Below are positions 9,959 through 20,156 of a stretch of DNA of 48,459 nt, one piece after another. A program made the position numbers and the translations under genes. The first letter of the stretch is position 1. Each line of letters begins with the position of its first letter. Under the pieces are notes generated by a model, which had not been told where the DNA came from, ran no database searches, and saw only the letters and a program-made list of their open reading frames with translations. Source of the stretch: Chitinophagaceae bacterium (GTDB taxonomy: Bacteria; Bacteroidota; Bacteroidia; Chitinophagales; Chitinophagaceae); assembly GCA_025933935.1 (NCBI GenBank), contig JAICYZ010000003.1:1-48459 (forward strand), in the 5' to 3' direction.

Positions 9959-10591
9959 ATGCACATTAAAAAAGCGCAATATCTTATCAGCAGTCCTTCT
10001 TATGAAAAATGTCCCCAACCGGACAAGCCCGAATATGCATTTATCGGACGCAGCAATGTAGGAAAATCTTCTCTGATAAACATGTTGGCAGATAATGATA
10101 AACTGGCTAAAACATCAAATCAGCCAGGCAAAACACAAATGATCAATCATTTTGAAATAACAAGTGTGGCGAAGGCGGGAGATTTCAATGAATCAAAATG
10201 GTACCTGGTAGATTTGCCCGGTTATGGCTTTGCAAAAATTTCTTTGAGCAGCCGGAGAAGATGGGAACAGATGATTGAAAATTATTTAAGAAAAAGAGAA
10301 AACCTGGCAATGGTTTTTGTGTTAATAGATGCAAGGCATCCTCCTCAAAAATTAGATTTGGATTTCATTAGTAACATGGATCTGTGGCAAATTCCTTTTA
10401 CATTGATCTTTACAAAAGCAGATAAAGAAAAACAAGCGGTAGTAAGTAAAAACGTAAAATTATTTTTAGAAACGCTGCGTAAAAATCAGCAGTTTTTACC
10501 GCAACATTTCGTTTCCAGTTCTTTAAAAAAATCTGGGAAAAATAAAATCTTGGATTTGATCCAGGAGAAGAATGATGAGTTACATAGTTAG
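9959..10591 (+). CDS. engB: Ribosome biogenesis GTPase YihA/YsxC (EngB)
   Basis: FIGRSNVGKSSLINML, VDLPGYGFAK, FTKADK. Confidence 0.95.
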   Translation: MHIKKAQYLISSPSYEKCPQPDKPEYAFIGRSNVGKSSLINMLADNDKLAKTSNQPGKTQMINHFEITSVAKAGDFNESKWYLVDLPGYGFAKISLSSRRRWEQMIENYLRKRENLAMVFVLIDARHPPQKLDLDFISNMDLWQIPFTLIFTKADKEKQAVVSKNVKLFLETLRKNQQFLPQHFVSSSLKKSGKNKILDLIQEKNDELHS

Positions 10592-10678
10592 GTCGTTTCC
10601 TTTTTGCTGCTCAAGACAGAGCAATGTTTGCATCGGTTAAAATCTTTATGCAATACACGTTTAATCCGTGATGATTTG

Positions 10679-10695
10679 CAGTAAACAAACAAATA
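10679..10695 (+). repeat. Dispersed motif copy CAGTAAACAAACAAATA
   Basis: 1 mismatch to consensus; convergent intergenic gap engB/pheS. Confidence 0.6.
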
Positions 10696-10724
10696 ACTTT
10701 TCTTTCGTTTCCTTAAATTTTCAT

Positions 10725-11753
10725 TTAAACCGCACTTTCAAATTGTTTTAAAAATCTTACATCATTTTCACTAAAAATTCGCAAATCCTTGATTTGATAT
10801 TTCAACATGGTAATGCGTTCAATTCCCATTCCAAACGCAAAGCCTGAATACTTTTTTGAATCAATTCCACAATTTTCCAACACATTCGGATGCACCATTC
10901 CGCAGCCTAAAATTTCTACCCAACCAGTGTGTTTACAAACGTTGCAACCAACGCCGCCACAAATAAGACAGGAAATGTCCATTTCTGCACTTGGCTCTGT
11001 AAAAGGAAAATAAGAAGGGCGGAAACGCACTTTAATTTCTTTACCAAACATCTCCTGTACAAAGAAATAAAGTGTTTGTTTAAGATCTGCAAATGAAACA
11101 TTATCGGCAATGTATAAACCCTCTACCTGGTTAAAAAAGCAATGCGCTCTTGCACTGATCGTTTCATTCCGGTAAACACGTCCCGGACAAATAATTCTGA
11201 TCGGAAGTTTACCCTTTTCCATTTCACGAACCTGCACGCTGCTGGTGTGTGTGCGCAGCATCCATGCGGGATTTTGAGAAACATAAAAAGTATCCTGCAT
11301 ATCACGGGCAGGATGGTTTTCAGGCAAATTCAATGCACTGAAATTATGCCAGTCGTCTTCAATTTCAGGACCTTCGGCAACAGCGAAGCCCAGCCGTTGG
11401 AAAATAGAAACGATTTTATTTCTTACAATACTAATCGGATGACGGCTTCCAATTGGTAATGCATCGGCGGGCAATGAAAGATCGATGCTTTCGGTTGCCT
11501 GTGCTGTGTGGTCCGTCGTGGTCTTCAGCTCTTCCCATTTATTTTCTGCAAACAATTTGAATTCGTTCAGCACTTTTCCCATTTCTCTTTTATTTTCAGG
11601 CGCCACGTTTTTCATTTCTCCCATCAGTGATTTTACAGAACCATGAGAGCCAAGGAATTTGATGCGAAAAACCTCAGCGGGATTTTTATCATCGCTGTAA
11701 AAATTATTGATTTCTTCTTTTAAATTATTGATTTGCGAAAGCAGATTTTCCAT
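10725..11753 (-). CDS. pheS: Phenylalanyl-tRNA synthetase alpha subunit
   Basis: HPISIVRNKIVSIFQRLGF, LLRTHTSSVQVR, GFAFGMGIERITMLKY. Confidence 0.97.
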   Translation of the reverse strand: MENLLSQINNLKEEINNFYSDDKNPAEVFRIKFLGSHGSVKSLMGEMKNVAPENKREMGKVLNEFKLFAENKWEELKTTTDHTAQATESIDLSLPADALPIGSRHPISIVRNKIVSIFQRLGFAVAEGPEIEDDWHNFSALNLPENHPARDMQDTFYVSQNPAWMLRTHTSSVQVREMEKGKLPIRIICPGRVYRNETISARAHCFFNQVEGLYIADNVSFADLKQTLYFFVQEMFGKEIKVRFRPSYFPFTEPSAEMDISCLICGGVGCNVCKHTGWVEILGCGMVHPNVLENCGIDSKKYSGFAFGMGIERITMLKYQIKDLRIFSENDVRFLKQFESAV

Positions 11754-11868
11754 ACTTGCAAAAATACGTGAAAGCGGAGAAGAATTTTTTTGATCAAAGC
11801 TAAAATAATAGAAACGTTATTTTATTTCTGCATTTTATTGTTAGGTTTGCCCGACAAAAAAATAAAAA

Positions 11869-12999
11869 TTGATTTACGATTTACACCAATATCTATCTCC
11901 GCTAAATGCAGCTGAAATCAGCGGTGATACGGCTTATAACGACAGCCAGCTGGGAAGTGTTATTAAATTAAATGAAGAGGACATTCCTGATTTATCGGAT
12001 GTCGATATTGTAATCGTTGGTGTAAATGAATTCAGGGGAAATGGTTTTATCTCAACTGACAATTCTGCCGACGCAATTCGTAAAAAATTTTATGAATTGC
12101 ATTACTGGCATAAAGAAATTTCCATTGCTGACATTGGAAATATTAAAAGCGGGGCGTCATTATATGATAGTTATTCTGCACTAACGATTGTATTGAAGGA
12201 ATTGTTTCAATTACATAAAACGGTTGTCATCATTGGTGGTTCACACGACAATACTTTAGCGCAATATTTTGCTTATAAAGATTTAAACAAAATTATTGAC
12301 GCAACGATTGTAGATGCTACAATTGACTTGCGAAGCGAATCGACTTTGAGAAGTGAAAACTTTTTGATGGAAATGCTTACAGGCGAACCGAACATGGTAA
12401 GACATTACAATCACATTGCATTCCAAAGTTATTTCGTCCATCCCCGAATGCTTGAAACCATGGACAAGCTGCGGTTTGATTGTTTTAGAGTTGGAACTGT
12501 AAAAGAAGATTTGGATGAGATGGAGCCGGTGATTCGCAATTGCGATTTATTTAGTTTTGATATTGCCGCAATAAAGAACAGTGATGCTCCGGCCGTCACA
12601 GCCAGCCCGAATGGGCTTACCGGCGAAGAAGCTTGCACGCTTGCTCGTTTTGCAGGAATGAGCGCTTCGCTTTCTTCTTTTGGCGTTTATGGATATGACG
12701 CTTCTAAAGACCATCAGCGTCTCACGGCATTACAAATTGCACAAATGCTTTGGTATTTTATTGATGGAAGAAACCGAATCAGAAAGGAATCTTTATTGCA
12801 TGAAGCTCAGGATTTCAACCAGTTTCACACAGCTTTTGCAGAAGTAGATACCGTTTTTTTGCAAAGCAAAAAAACAGGAAGATGGTGGATGCAATTGCCT
12901 GATAAAAAAATGATTGCGTGCAGTTATAAAGACTATTTATTTGCAAGCAACAATGAAATCCCTGAAAGATGGCTGAGGGCACAAGAAAGAGATGTGTAA
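11869..12999 (+). CDS. Arginase/formimidoylglutamase-fold protein with non-canonical metal-site motifs, TTG start
   Basis: VIIGGSHDNT, IVDATIDLRS, SFDIAAIKNSDAPAV align with arginase motifs GGDHS, DAHxD, SxDxDxxDP. Confidence 0.75.
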   Translation: MIYDLHQYLSPLNAAEISGDTAYNDSQLGSVIKLNEEDIPDLSDVDIVIVGVNEFRGNGFISTDNSADAIRKKFYELHYWHKEISIADIGNIKSGASLYDSYSALTIVLKELFQLHKTVVIIGGSHDNTLAQYFAYKDLNKIIDATIVDATIDLRSESTLRSENFLMEMLTGEPNMVRHYNHIAFQSYFVHPRMLETMDKLRFDCFRVGTVKEDLDEMEPVIRNCDLFSFDIAAIKNSDAPAVTASPNGLTGEEACTLARFAGMSASLSSFGVYGYDASKDHQRLTALQIAQMLWYFIDGRNRIRKESLLHEAQDFNQFHTAFAEVDTVFLQSKKTGRWWMQLPDKKMIACSYKDYLFASNNEIPERWLRAQERDV

Positions 13000-13010
13000 A
13001 TTATTTTCGA

Positions 13011-13027
13011 CAGTAAGCAAAGAAATA
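13011..13027 (+). repeat. Dispersed motif copy CAGTAAGCAAAGAAATA
   Basis: 3 mismatches to consensus; convergent gap. Confidence 0.45.
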
Positions 13028-13058
13028 AATTGAATTTATATTTTCAACATAAATTTTT

Positions 13059-14273
13059 TTACCTCCTGCTTGCAATCAATAAATTCAAATCTGTAAATTT
13101 CAAATCGAACCGTTGGCTCAAATGAAAATTAGTGAGCGCGCCTTTGAACAAATAGATGCCACTGCGGATATTTATTTTATACCACACCAGGTTCTCAAAG
13201 CCACCATCATCAGCCATTTCAAGCATCAACGGCATTAACACGTTACTGATCGCCTGTGAAGCAGTTCTTGCAAATCCACTCGGAATATTGGGAACGCAGT
13301 AATGAATGACATCATATTTTTTAAAAACCGGTGATGCATGTGAAGTGATCCTGGAAGTTTCAAAACAACCGCCGTGATCAATGCTCACATCTACAATGAC
13401 ACTTCCGGGCCGCATTCTGCTTACCATTTCTTCCGTTACAACAAGTGGAGTTCTGCCACCAGAAGCTGCAAGAGCGCCAACTGCTACATCACACGTTTTT
13501 AATTGCTTGGATAAAATTCCCGGTTCTATAACGGAGGTGTATAAACGTAAACCAATATTATTTTGCAATCGCTTTAAACGATAAATACTGTTGTCAAAGA
13601 TTTTAATACTTGCTCCCATTGCAAGCGCCGTTCTTGCTGCTTGTTCGCCCACAATTCCTGCCCCGATGATGATCACTTTTGTTGGCGGAATACCTGAAAT
13701 TCCACCGACCAAAACACCTTTGCCATGATTCGCATTGCTCAAATACTGTCCTGCTATCAGCATTACCGCGCTTCCTGCAATTTCACTCATGCTGCGTACG
13801 ATGGGATTGTGGCCACTATCATCTTTTAGGTTTTCAAAACTAAGCGCCGTAATCTTTTTCTCCATCATTTTCTCCAGAATTTCACGCTTCATCGCGGTAA
13901 CATGGATCGGTGAAATGATGAACTGATTTGGTTTTAATAAGTCAATTTCAGTTTCACAAACGGGCGCACTTTTTACAATTACATCACATTCAAAAACGTC
14001 TTTTTTTTGATGGGCAATTTTTGCACCGGCATCACTATAGTCTTTGTCGGAATAGCTTGCTCCTTCACCGGCTTTGCATTCCATGATTACACGATGGTTG
14101 TTGGCAACTAAAACACTTACCGCGTCTGGAGTAAGAGCCACACGGTTTTCCTGAAAAGAAGTTTCTCTCGGAATGCCGATTAATAATTCTGCGCCTTTGG
14201 GTTTGATGTCAAGAGTTTCTTCTAACGTTTCATAAGAGAAGGATGGGGAAACAAAAGGTTTTGAAGATGCCAT
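13059..14273 (-). CDS. ald: Alanine dehydrogenase
   Basis: IGIPRETSFQENRVALTPDAV, VIIIGAGIVGEQAARTALAMGA, VDVSIDHGGCFETS. Confidence 0.93.
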   Translation of the reverse strand: MASSKPFVSPSFSYETLEETLDIKPKGAELLIGIPRETSFQENRVALTPDAVSVLVANNHRVIMECKAGEGASYSDKDYSDAGAKIAHQKKDVFECDVIVKSAPVCETEIDLLKPNQFIISPIHVTAMKREILEKMMEKKITALSFENLKDDSGHNPIVRSMSEIAGSAVMLIAGQYLSNANHGKGVLVGGISGIPPTKVIIIGAGIVGEQAARTALAMGASIKIFDNSIYRLKRLQNNIGLRLYTSVIEPGILSKQLKTCDVAVGALAASGGRTPLVVTEEMVSRMRPGSVIVDVSIDHGGCFETSRITSHASPVFKKYDVIHYCVPNIPSGFARTASQAISNVLMPLMLEMADDGGFENLVWYKINIRSGIYLFKGALTNFHLSQRFDLKFTDLNLLIASRR

Positions 14274-14312
14274 GTAGAAAATTTACAATGAATAGAATAT
14301 AAATATAAAATT

Positions 14313-14732
14313 TTATGCCGGAAGTTGTATCACCAATTTTCTTTCGGTGTCGGAAATAATTTCGAAATTAGAAAAAACGGTCTCATTCGGAAAAATTTCC
14401 GAAGCCCTTTCAGGCCATTCGACGAAACAAATTTCATTGCTGTTTAGACAATCTTCTATGCCTGCTTCTATCGCTTCGTGACTGCTTTTTATCCGGTAAA
14501 GGTCAATGTGATAAATTATGTTCCCGTCGATAGTTTTATATTCCTGGATAATCGAATAAGTAGGACTGGTAACGGTTTCAGCAACGCGTAATTCTTTGCA
14601 GAGTGCACTGATAAATGTAGTTTTTCCAGCTCCTAATTCTCCTGAAAAAGCAAAGACTTTATAATCGTTCAATGATTTTAAAAATTCAGAGGCGGCCTTT
14701 CCCATTGAATTGAGGTCAAAAAATATCTCCAT
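14313..14732 (-). CDS. tsaE: tRNA threonylcarbamoyladenosine biosynthesis ATPase TsaE
   Basis: SGELGAGKTTFISALC, TSPTYSIIQEY, HIDLYRI, FVEWPERA. Confidence 0.95.
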   Translation of the reverse strand: MEIFFDLNSMGKAASEFLKSLNDYKVFAFSGELGAGKTTFISALCKELRVAETVTSPTYSIIQEYKTIDGNIIYHIDLYRIKSSHEAIEAGIEDCLNSNEICFVEWPERASEIFPNETVFSNFEIISDTERKLVIQLPA

Positions 14733-14826
14733 AATTACCCGTGTGGTTTATGGTAAAATTAATTGAGGAATATAGAATAACAAAAAGTACACATTTGACG
14801 CCACTCATACAAAATAATTCTCTTTC

Positions 14827-15870
14827 TTATTTAGGATGCATTCCTACTAATTTTTTTAATGCCAGAAATTTTTTCTCTACAAGATTCCAACTTAATATCG
14901 CCATTGGAAAAACGATGACTATAGTGTAGAAAAACAAAGCAAAAGGATTTTGTTTGACAATACCTGTTGCAATAAGCATCTGTTGTACAGGAAAAGAAAA
15001 TATATAAATGCCATAAGTGAAGTCCCCATATTTTCCGGCATTGTTTGTAATTCCTTTCATTTGAGCAGCGCTATTAACGAGGACGGGAATTGAAAAAAAG
15101 TAAAGGAAATTTGATGCCGGAAACAAAACGCTTATTATAAAGGCCAGCAAACTGAATGAAATAAAGAAAAAGAGTGAATTGGAAAAATTGATTTTTAAAA
15201 AATAAAGTGCGGCTGAATTTAAAAAAAGCAGTGCATAAAAAAATGGCAAACCTGTAAAATACCTGACCATTTCACCATCGAAAAAGAACCGGTTGCACAG
15301 GTAAAAAACATTGATAACAACAATGAATAAAACGATGTAACTCCTGTGTTTTTTTCTCAATAAAAAAATGATGCACATCAAAATATAAAGCCGTTCTTCT
15401 AAAATTAATGTCCATAAAGAACCATTCACTCCGTTCTCTGCGATGTTATGAACAAATACGCCGGGCAGTGTAAACTGCAATCCAAAAACCGGCATGATAT
15501 TTCTAAAATAACTCCAGGTATTTGGGTTTAAAAAATAATCTTTTACAGAAAGTTTTGTAAAAAACACGCAAATAAAAACGGTCAAAATACAGTTAACAAT
15601 AAGTAATGGCTGGATGCGCAAAAGTCTCTTCCATAAATAATTTACAACGCCCGGCGACCTTGCTGCACTTTTGGCAATTAAAAAACCACTGATACAGAAA
15701 AATATACTTAATCCGATAAATGAAAAATTCAACCTGCCTTTTGTAAGTTGCATCAACGTCTCACTACCTGCTTTATGTAACAAAGAAAATGAATGGTAAA
15801 AAATAATCGAAAATGCAGCAAAAAGGCGTAGAAAATCATAATTGTTTTGAAACCTTTCGTGATGATGCAT
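14827..15870 (-). CDS. Acyltransferase 3 family membrane protein
   Basis: NNYDFLRLFAAFSIIFYHS, multi-TM, ILSWNLVEKKFL C-terminus. Confidence 0.88.
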   Translation of the reverse strand: MHHHERFQNNYDFLRLFAAFSIIFYHSFSLLHKAGSETLMQLTKGRLNFSFIGLSIFFCISGFLIAKSAARSPGVVNYLWKRLLRIQPLLIVNCILTVFICVFFTKLSVKDYFLNPNTWSYFRNIMPVFGLQFTLPGVFVHNIAENGVNGSLWTLILEERLYILMCIIFLLRKKHRSYIVLFIVVINVFYLCNRFFFDGEMVRYFTGLPFFYALLFLNSAALYFLKINFSNSLFFFISFSLLAFIISVLFPASNFLYFFSIPVLVNSAAQMKGITNNAGKYGDFTYGIYIFSFPVQQMLIATGIVKQNPFALFFYTIVIVFPMAILSWNLVEKKFLALKKLVGMHPK

Positions 15871-15971
15871 CGATATTTATTCAAGCTGGAAATTTAAAGA
15901 AGTTTACAACAAAGTGTTATGAAAATTTTTAAAAATAAAAAAACTTATTTCCATTTCTTCTGCCCATTTCG

Positions 15972-15988
15972 CAGTAAAAGAACAAATA
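15972..15988 (+). repeat. Dispersed motif copy CAGTAAAAGAACAAATA
   Basis: 1 mismatch to consensus; intergenic. Confidence 0.6.
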
Positions 15989-16057
15989 ATCGGCATTTTC
16001 AATCGATTCATTTGTATAAACGATTAACGATCTATTTCCATGTAAGCGGTTTAAAAA

Positions 16058-17626
16058 CTATGCTTCCGATGACTTACTCGTCATTCTTATAACCGGGATG
16101 ATCATTTCCTCCAGGCTTACTCCACCATGCTGAAAGGTATTGCGATAATAATTTGCAAAATGATTGTAGTTATTCGGATAGCATAAATATCCATCCTGCT
16201 TGGCAAAAATGAATGAAGAATTTACATTAGGTACCGGCAATCCTGCCTGCCGCGGATCTCGAAATGCAAGCACTTCCTTTGGTTCATAATTCAGATTACG
16301 GCCGTGTTTATAACGTAGATTAGCTGTCGTTTGTTTATCCCCCACAACTTTCTGAGGTGTATTAACGCGCACACTTCCGTGGTCTGTTGCAATGATCAGA
16401 TTTATTTTTTTATCAGCAATTTTCTTCAATGCATGATGCAATGGCGAATGCTCAAACCAGGAGGCAGTAAGGCTTCTATAACTTACTTCGTCTGCAGCAA
16501 GTTCTTTCAATACTTCCATTTCTGTTCTTGCATGGCTGAGCATATCTACAAAGTTGTAAACGATCACATTGATGTCATTGTTTAAAAAATTATGAATATT
16601 GTCAACCAGTTTTTGTGCGTCCTGGTGATTGGTAATTTTGGTATAAGAATATTTCAAATCTTCTTTTCGAAGTTTTTTTAATTGAGCTTTCAGAAATTGT
16701 TCTTCAAACAAATTTTTACCGCCTTCTTCATCATCATTTTTCCATTCGACCGGAAATTGTTTTTCTATCTCTATTGGAAGCATGCCCGCAAAAATGGCAT
16801 TGCGACTGTATTGCGTTGCAGTCGGCAATAACGAATAAAAAGTTTCTTCTTCCTGGATTCTAAAATTTTCGGTAAACAAAGGCTGAATTGCTTTCCATTG
16901 ATCGAACCTCAGATTATCTATTAAAACGAAAAAAGTAGGAGTGCCTTTTTCTACATGCGGGAATACTTTAAATTTCATGAGAGAATTGCTCATGATTGGT
17001 GAATCAGCGGCGGGATTGGTCACCCATTTGGAATAGTTTTTTGAAATAAATTTAAAGAATTCCAAATTCGCTTCAGCTTTTTGTGATTGGAAAATTTCGC
17101 GCATTTCAGGACTGTCGCTTTTTTTCATTTCCAGTTCCCAATACACTAATTTTTTATAAATATCCATCCACCCGTTGTAATCCGGGTTATCATTCAGTGC
17201 CATGAATAAATCGCGAAATTGTTGCTGGTAAGCGGTGGTTGTTTTTTCTGCTACCAGCCTTTTGTTATCTATGATCTTTTTCAGAGAAAGCCATACCTGG
17301 TTTGGATTTACAGGTTTTATCAGGTAATCGGTTATTTGTGAACCGATGGCTTCATCCATGAGGTTTTCAGTTTCATTTTTAGTAATTAAAACAATCGGAA
17401 TTTGTGAATTAATTTCTTTGATTTTTTGTAGTGTTTCCAGGCCGGTTATTCCCGGCATGCTTTCATCCAGGAGCACCACATCTACAATATTATCTTTTAC
17501 ATAATCAATAGCGTCATGGCCATTGCTCAGCGATGTAACTTCATACCCTTTATGCTCCAAAAACATGATCTGGGATTTTAAACTTTCCATTTCGTCATCT
17601 ACCCATAAAATTTTTGCTGTATTCAT
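16058..17626 (-). CDS. porX: PorX-type response regulator with PglZ/alkaline-phosphatase-like domain
   Basis: Receiver domain ILWVDDEMESLKSQ / VVLLDESMPGITGLE fused to PglZ domain FFVLIDNLRFDQW ... IATDHGSVRVNTP. Confidence 0.92.
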   Translation of the reverse strand: MNTAKILWVDDEMESLKSQIMFLEHKGYEVTSLSNGHDAIDYVKDNIVDVVLLDESMPGITGLETLQKIKEINSQIPIVLITKNETENLMDEAIGSQITDYLIKPVNPNQVWLSLKKIIDNKRLVAEKTTTAYQQQFRDLFMALNDNPDYNGWMDIYKKLVYWELEMKKSDSPEMREIFQSQKAEANLEFFKFISKNYSKWVTNPAADSPIMSNSLMKFKVFPHVEKGTPTFFVLIDNLRFDQWKAIQPLFTENFRIQEEETFYSLLPTATQYSRNAIFAGMLPIEIEKQFPVEWKNDDEEGGKNLFEEQFLKAQLKKLRKEDLKYSYTKITNHQDAQKLVDNIHNFLNNDINVIVYNFVDMLSHARTEMEVLKELAADEVSYRSLTASWFEHSPLHHALKKIADKKINLIIATDHGSVRVNTPQKVVGDKQTTANLRYKHGRNLNYEPKEVLAFRDPRQAGLPVPNVNSSFIFAKQDGYLCYPNNYNHFANYYRNTFQHGGVSLEEMIIPVIRMTSKSSEA

Positions 17627-17721
17627 CTATCGTTTTTATTAATCTTAATTTTTTTACCGTTGAAGCTGAATGCGTCTCACTTGTAGTTGTTACAAATGTA
17701 AATTATTCCCTCCCCAAAAAT

Positions 17722-17729
17722 TATCTTTG
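17722..17729 (+). promoter_or_regulatory. -7 element TATCTTTG upstream of HD-domain gene
   Basis: TAnnTTTG match 35 nt before ATG 17764. Confidence 0.45.
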
Positions 17730-17763
17730 CACCGGTTCGAAATCTTTTTAACAAATCGAAAGA

Positions 17764-18975
17764 ATGCCATTTAGAAAAATAATTAATGATCCGGTTTATG
17801 GTTTTATTACAATAGACGACGAGCTGATTTATCAGATTATTTCCCATCCTTTTTATCAACGACTGCGACGAATTCATCAGATGGCAATGGCGCAATTGGT
17901 TTATCCGGGCGCCGTTCACACCCGGCTTCATCATTCCCTTGGCGCTTATCATTTGATGTGTAACGCGCTTCATGAATTAAAGAGTAAAAGCGTTATTATT
18001 TCCGCAGCAGAAGAACAGGCGGCAAAAATTGCTGTTCTTTTACATGATATTGGCCACGGGCCTTTTTCACATGCGCTGGAAAATGTCTTAATAAGAAATG
18101 TAAGCCATGAAAAAATTTCATTGTTGCTCATGAAAAAAATGAATGAAGAATTTGATGGGAAAATGCAAATGGCCATTGATATTTTTACAAACAATTATGC
18201 AAAAAGATTTTTTCATCAATTGGTGAGTGGCCAATTGGATGTGGACAGGATGGACTATCTCATTCGTGACAGTTTTTTTACCGGCGTTACAGAAGGTGTA
18301 ATTGGCTATGACCGGATTATCAAAATGCTTACTGTGCATAACGGTGAATTAATGGTAGAAGAAAAAGGAATTCATTCTATCGAAAAATTCCTTGTTTCGC
18401 GTCGGTTTATGTACTGGCAGGTTTACCTGCATAAAACGGTTTTATGTGCAGAAAAAATGCTCGTAAAAATTATAGAAAGAGCGCGCGAAATCAAAGCTGA
18501 ATCTTCGTCACCCGTTTTCAACATTTTTTTAAACGAGGAATATGAAAGTGAAAAAATTGAAAATCATTTAGACGATTTCTGTGCTTTGGACGATTATGAT
18601 ATTTTATTTTCTATAAAATCGTGGATTCATCATCCTGATAAAATATTGTCTGTTCTTTGCAAGGGCGTTATCAACCGGCATTTATTAAAAGTAAAATATT
18701 CAGCGAATGAGATTCCACACCAATTTTTGGAAGAGAAAACAAATATAGCGATGCAATATCTTGCGATCAATAAAGAACAAGCCGGATTTCTTGTTTTTAC
18801 CGGCGAAAGCGAAATAAAGACCTACAATAATAAAACGGAGCACATCAATATTCTATTTAAAGATGGAGCAGTAAAGGATATTTCTGGCGTGGATAATGCG
18901 CTTATAAATCAAAGTTTATTTGGCACGGTAAAAAAATTTTACATTTGTTTTATCAATTTGGAAATCACATTATAG
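17764..18975 (+). CDS. HD-domain phosphohydrolase
   Basis: NDPVYGFITIDDELIYQIISHPFYQRLRRI, LLHDIGHGPFSH, VDRMDYLIRDSFFTG. Confidence 0.92.
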   Translation: MPFRKIINDPVYGFITIDDELIYQIISHPFYQRLRRIHQMAMAQLVYPGAVHTRLHHSLGAYHLMCNALHELKSKSVIISAAEEQAAKIAVLLHDIGHGPFSHALENVLIRNVSHEKISLLLMKKMNEEFDGKMQMAIDIFTNNYAKRFFHQLVSGQLDVDRMDYLIRDSFFTGVTEGVIGYDRIIKMLTVHNGELMVEEKGIHSIEKFLVSRRFMYWQVYLHKTVLCAEKMLVKIIERAREIKAESSSPVFNIFLNEEYESEKIENHLDDFCALDDYDILFSIKSWIHHPDKILSVLCKGVINRHLLKVKYSANEIPHQFLEEKTNIAMQYLAINKEQAGFLVFTGESEIKTYNNKTEHINILFKDGAVKDISGVDNALINQSLFGTVKKFYICFINLEITL

Positions 18976-19013
18976 TTTAATTTTAATTTTTTTAAAAAAT
19001 ATCGAAAAGGCAA

Positions 19014-20066
19014 ATGCAGTTTACAGCAAAACAAATCGCTGAATTAATAAATGGCCAAATAGAAGGCGACCCGGAGGTGGCAGTTTCTTCTTTTGGCAAG
19101 CTTGAGGAAGCGACGACAGGGCAGCTTGCCTTTCTGGCAAATCCAAAATATGAAGAGTTTTTATACACGACCGGAGCTTCCATCATCATTATTAATACCT
19201 CTTTAGAAATAGAAAAAAAAATAGATGCAACTCTTATCCGTGTTCCGGATGCTTATTCTTCCTTTGCGGTTATTTTAACCGCTTATTCTGAAATGGCGCG
19301 CGCAAATCTTACCGGAATACAGGAACCATCGTTCGTTGCTTCATCGGCTGAACTTGGAGAAAATGTATTTGTTGGTGCTTTTGCTTATTTGGGAAATTAC
19401 GTAAAAATTGGCAATAACGTTAAACTTTATCCTCAGGTTTATTTGGGCGATAACGTAACGATTGGGGAGAACAGCATTTTGTACCCGGGCGTAAAAATTC
19501 ATCATGATTGCGTTATCGGCAAAAATGTATGTATTCATGCCGGATGTGTCATTGGCGGAGATGGATTTGGATACGCTCCACAGGCGGATGGAAGCTTCAA
19601 AAAAATACCGCAAATTGGAAATGTTGTAGTGGAAGACAATGTCGAAATAGGCGCTAATACGACTATTGACCGTTCAACACTTGGTTCTACTATTATAAAA
19701 AGTGGTGCAAAGCTGGATAATTTGATTCAGATTGCTCATAATGTGGAAATAGGAATGAATACGGTAATTGCCGCACAATCGGGAGTGAGCGGGAGCACCA
19801 AAATTGGAAATAATGTAATGATTGGTGGCCAGGCAGGAATTGTAGGTCACATTATTATTGCTGATGGAACGAAGATCAATGCACAAAGCGGTGTAGCTAA
19901 ATCTATAAAAATTCCAAATACGGCGGTAACCGGTTCGCCTGCTTATGATTATGGTCACGCGCTTCGCAGCCAGATCCTGAGCAGAAATTTACCGGAATTA
20001 GAAAAAAGAATTAAACAACTGGAACAAATAATTGAACAATTTAAAAAAGAAAAGGTAGTAGAATGA
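19014..20066 (+). CDS. lpxD: UDP-3-O-(3-hydroxyacyl)glucosamine N-acyltransferase
   Basis: Hexapeptide repeats; [15 protein letters not shown]. Confidence 0.95.
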   Translation: MQFTAKQIAELINGQIEGDPEVAVSSFGKLEEATTGQLAFLANPKYEEFLYTTGASIIIINTSLEIEKKIDATLIRVPDAYSSFAVILTAYSEMARANLTGIQEPSFVASSAELGENVFVGAFAYLGNYVKIGNNVKLYPQVYLGDNVTIGENSILYPGVKIHHDCVIGKNVCIHAGCVIGGDGFGYAPQADGSFKKIPQIGNVVVEDNVEIGANTTIDRSTLGSTIIKSGAKLDNLIQIAHNVEIGMNTVIAAQSGVSGSTKIGNNVMIGGQAGIVGHIIIADGTKINAQSGVAKSIKIPNTAVTGSPAYDYGHALRSQILSRNLPELEKRIKQLEQIIEQFKKEKVVE

Positions 20067-20156
20067 GAAATAACTGCTTTTCCTAATCTTTAAAAAAAAT
20101 TATTTTCCCATAGTGGCTGCATAATTTAAAGAATTACTTTTCATACTTTCGTGCCC

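Noticed and set aside
16058-17626. PglZ domain considered as a BREX phage-defence component
   Set aside because: It is fused to a receiver domain and matches the PorX architecture; no brxL, brxC or pglX-like genes are nearby.
17764-18975. HD phosphohydrolase considered as an antiphage dNTPase
   Set aside because: Its position beside lpxD and porX looks like a conserved housekeeping neighbourhood; no other defence genes are present.
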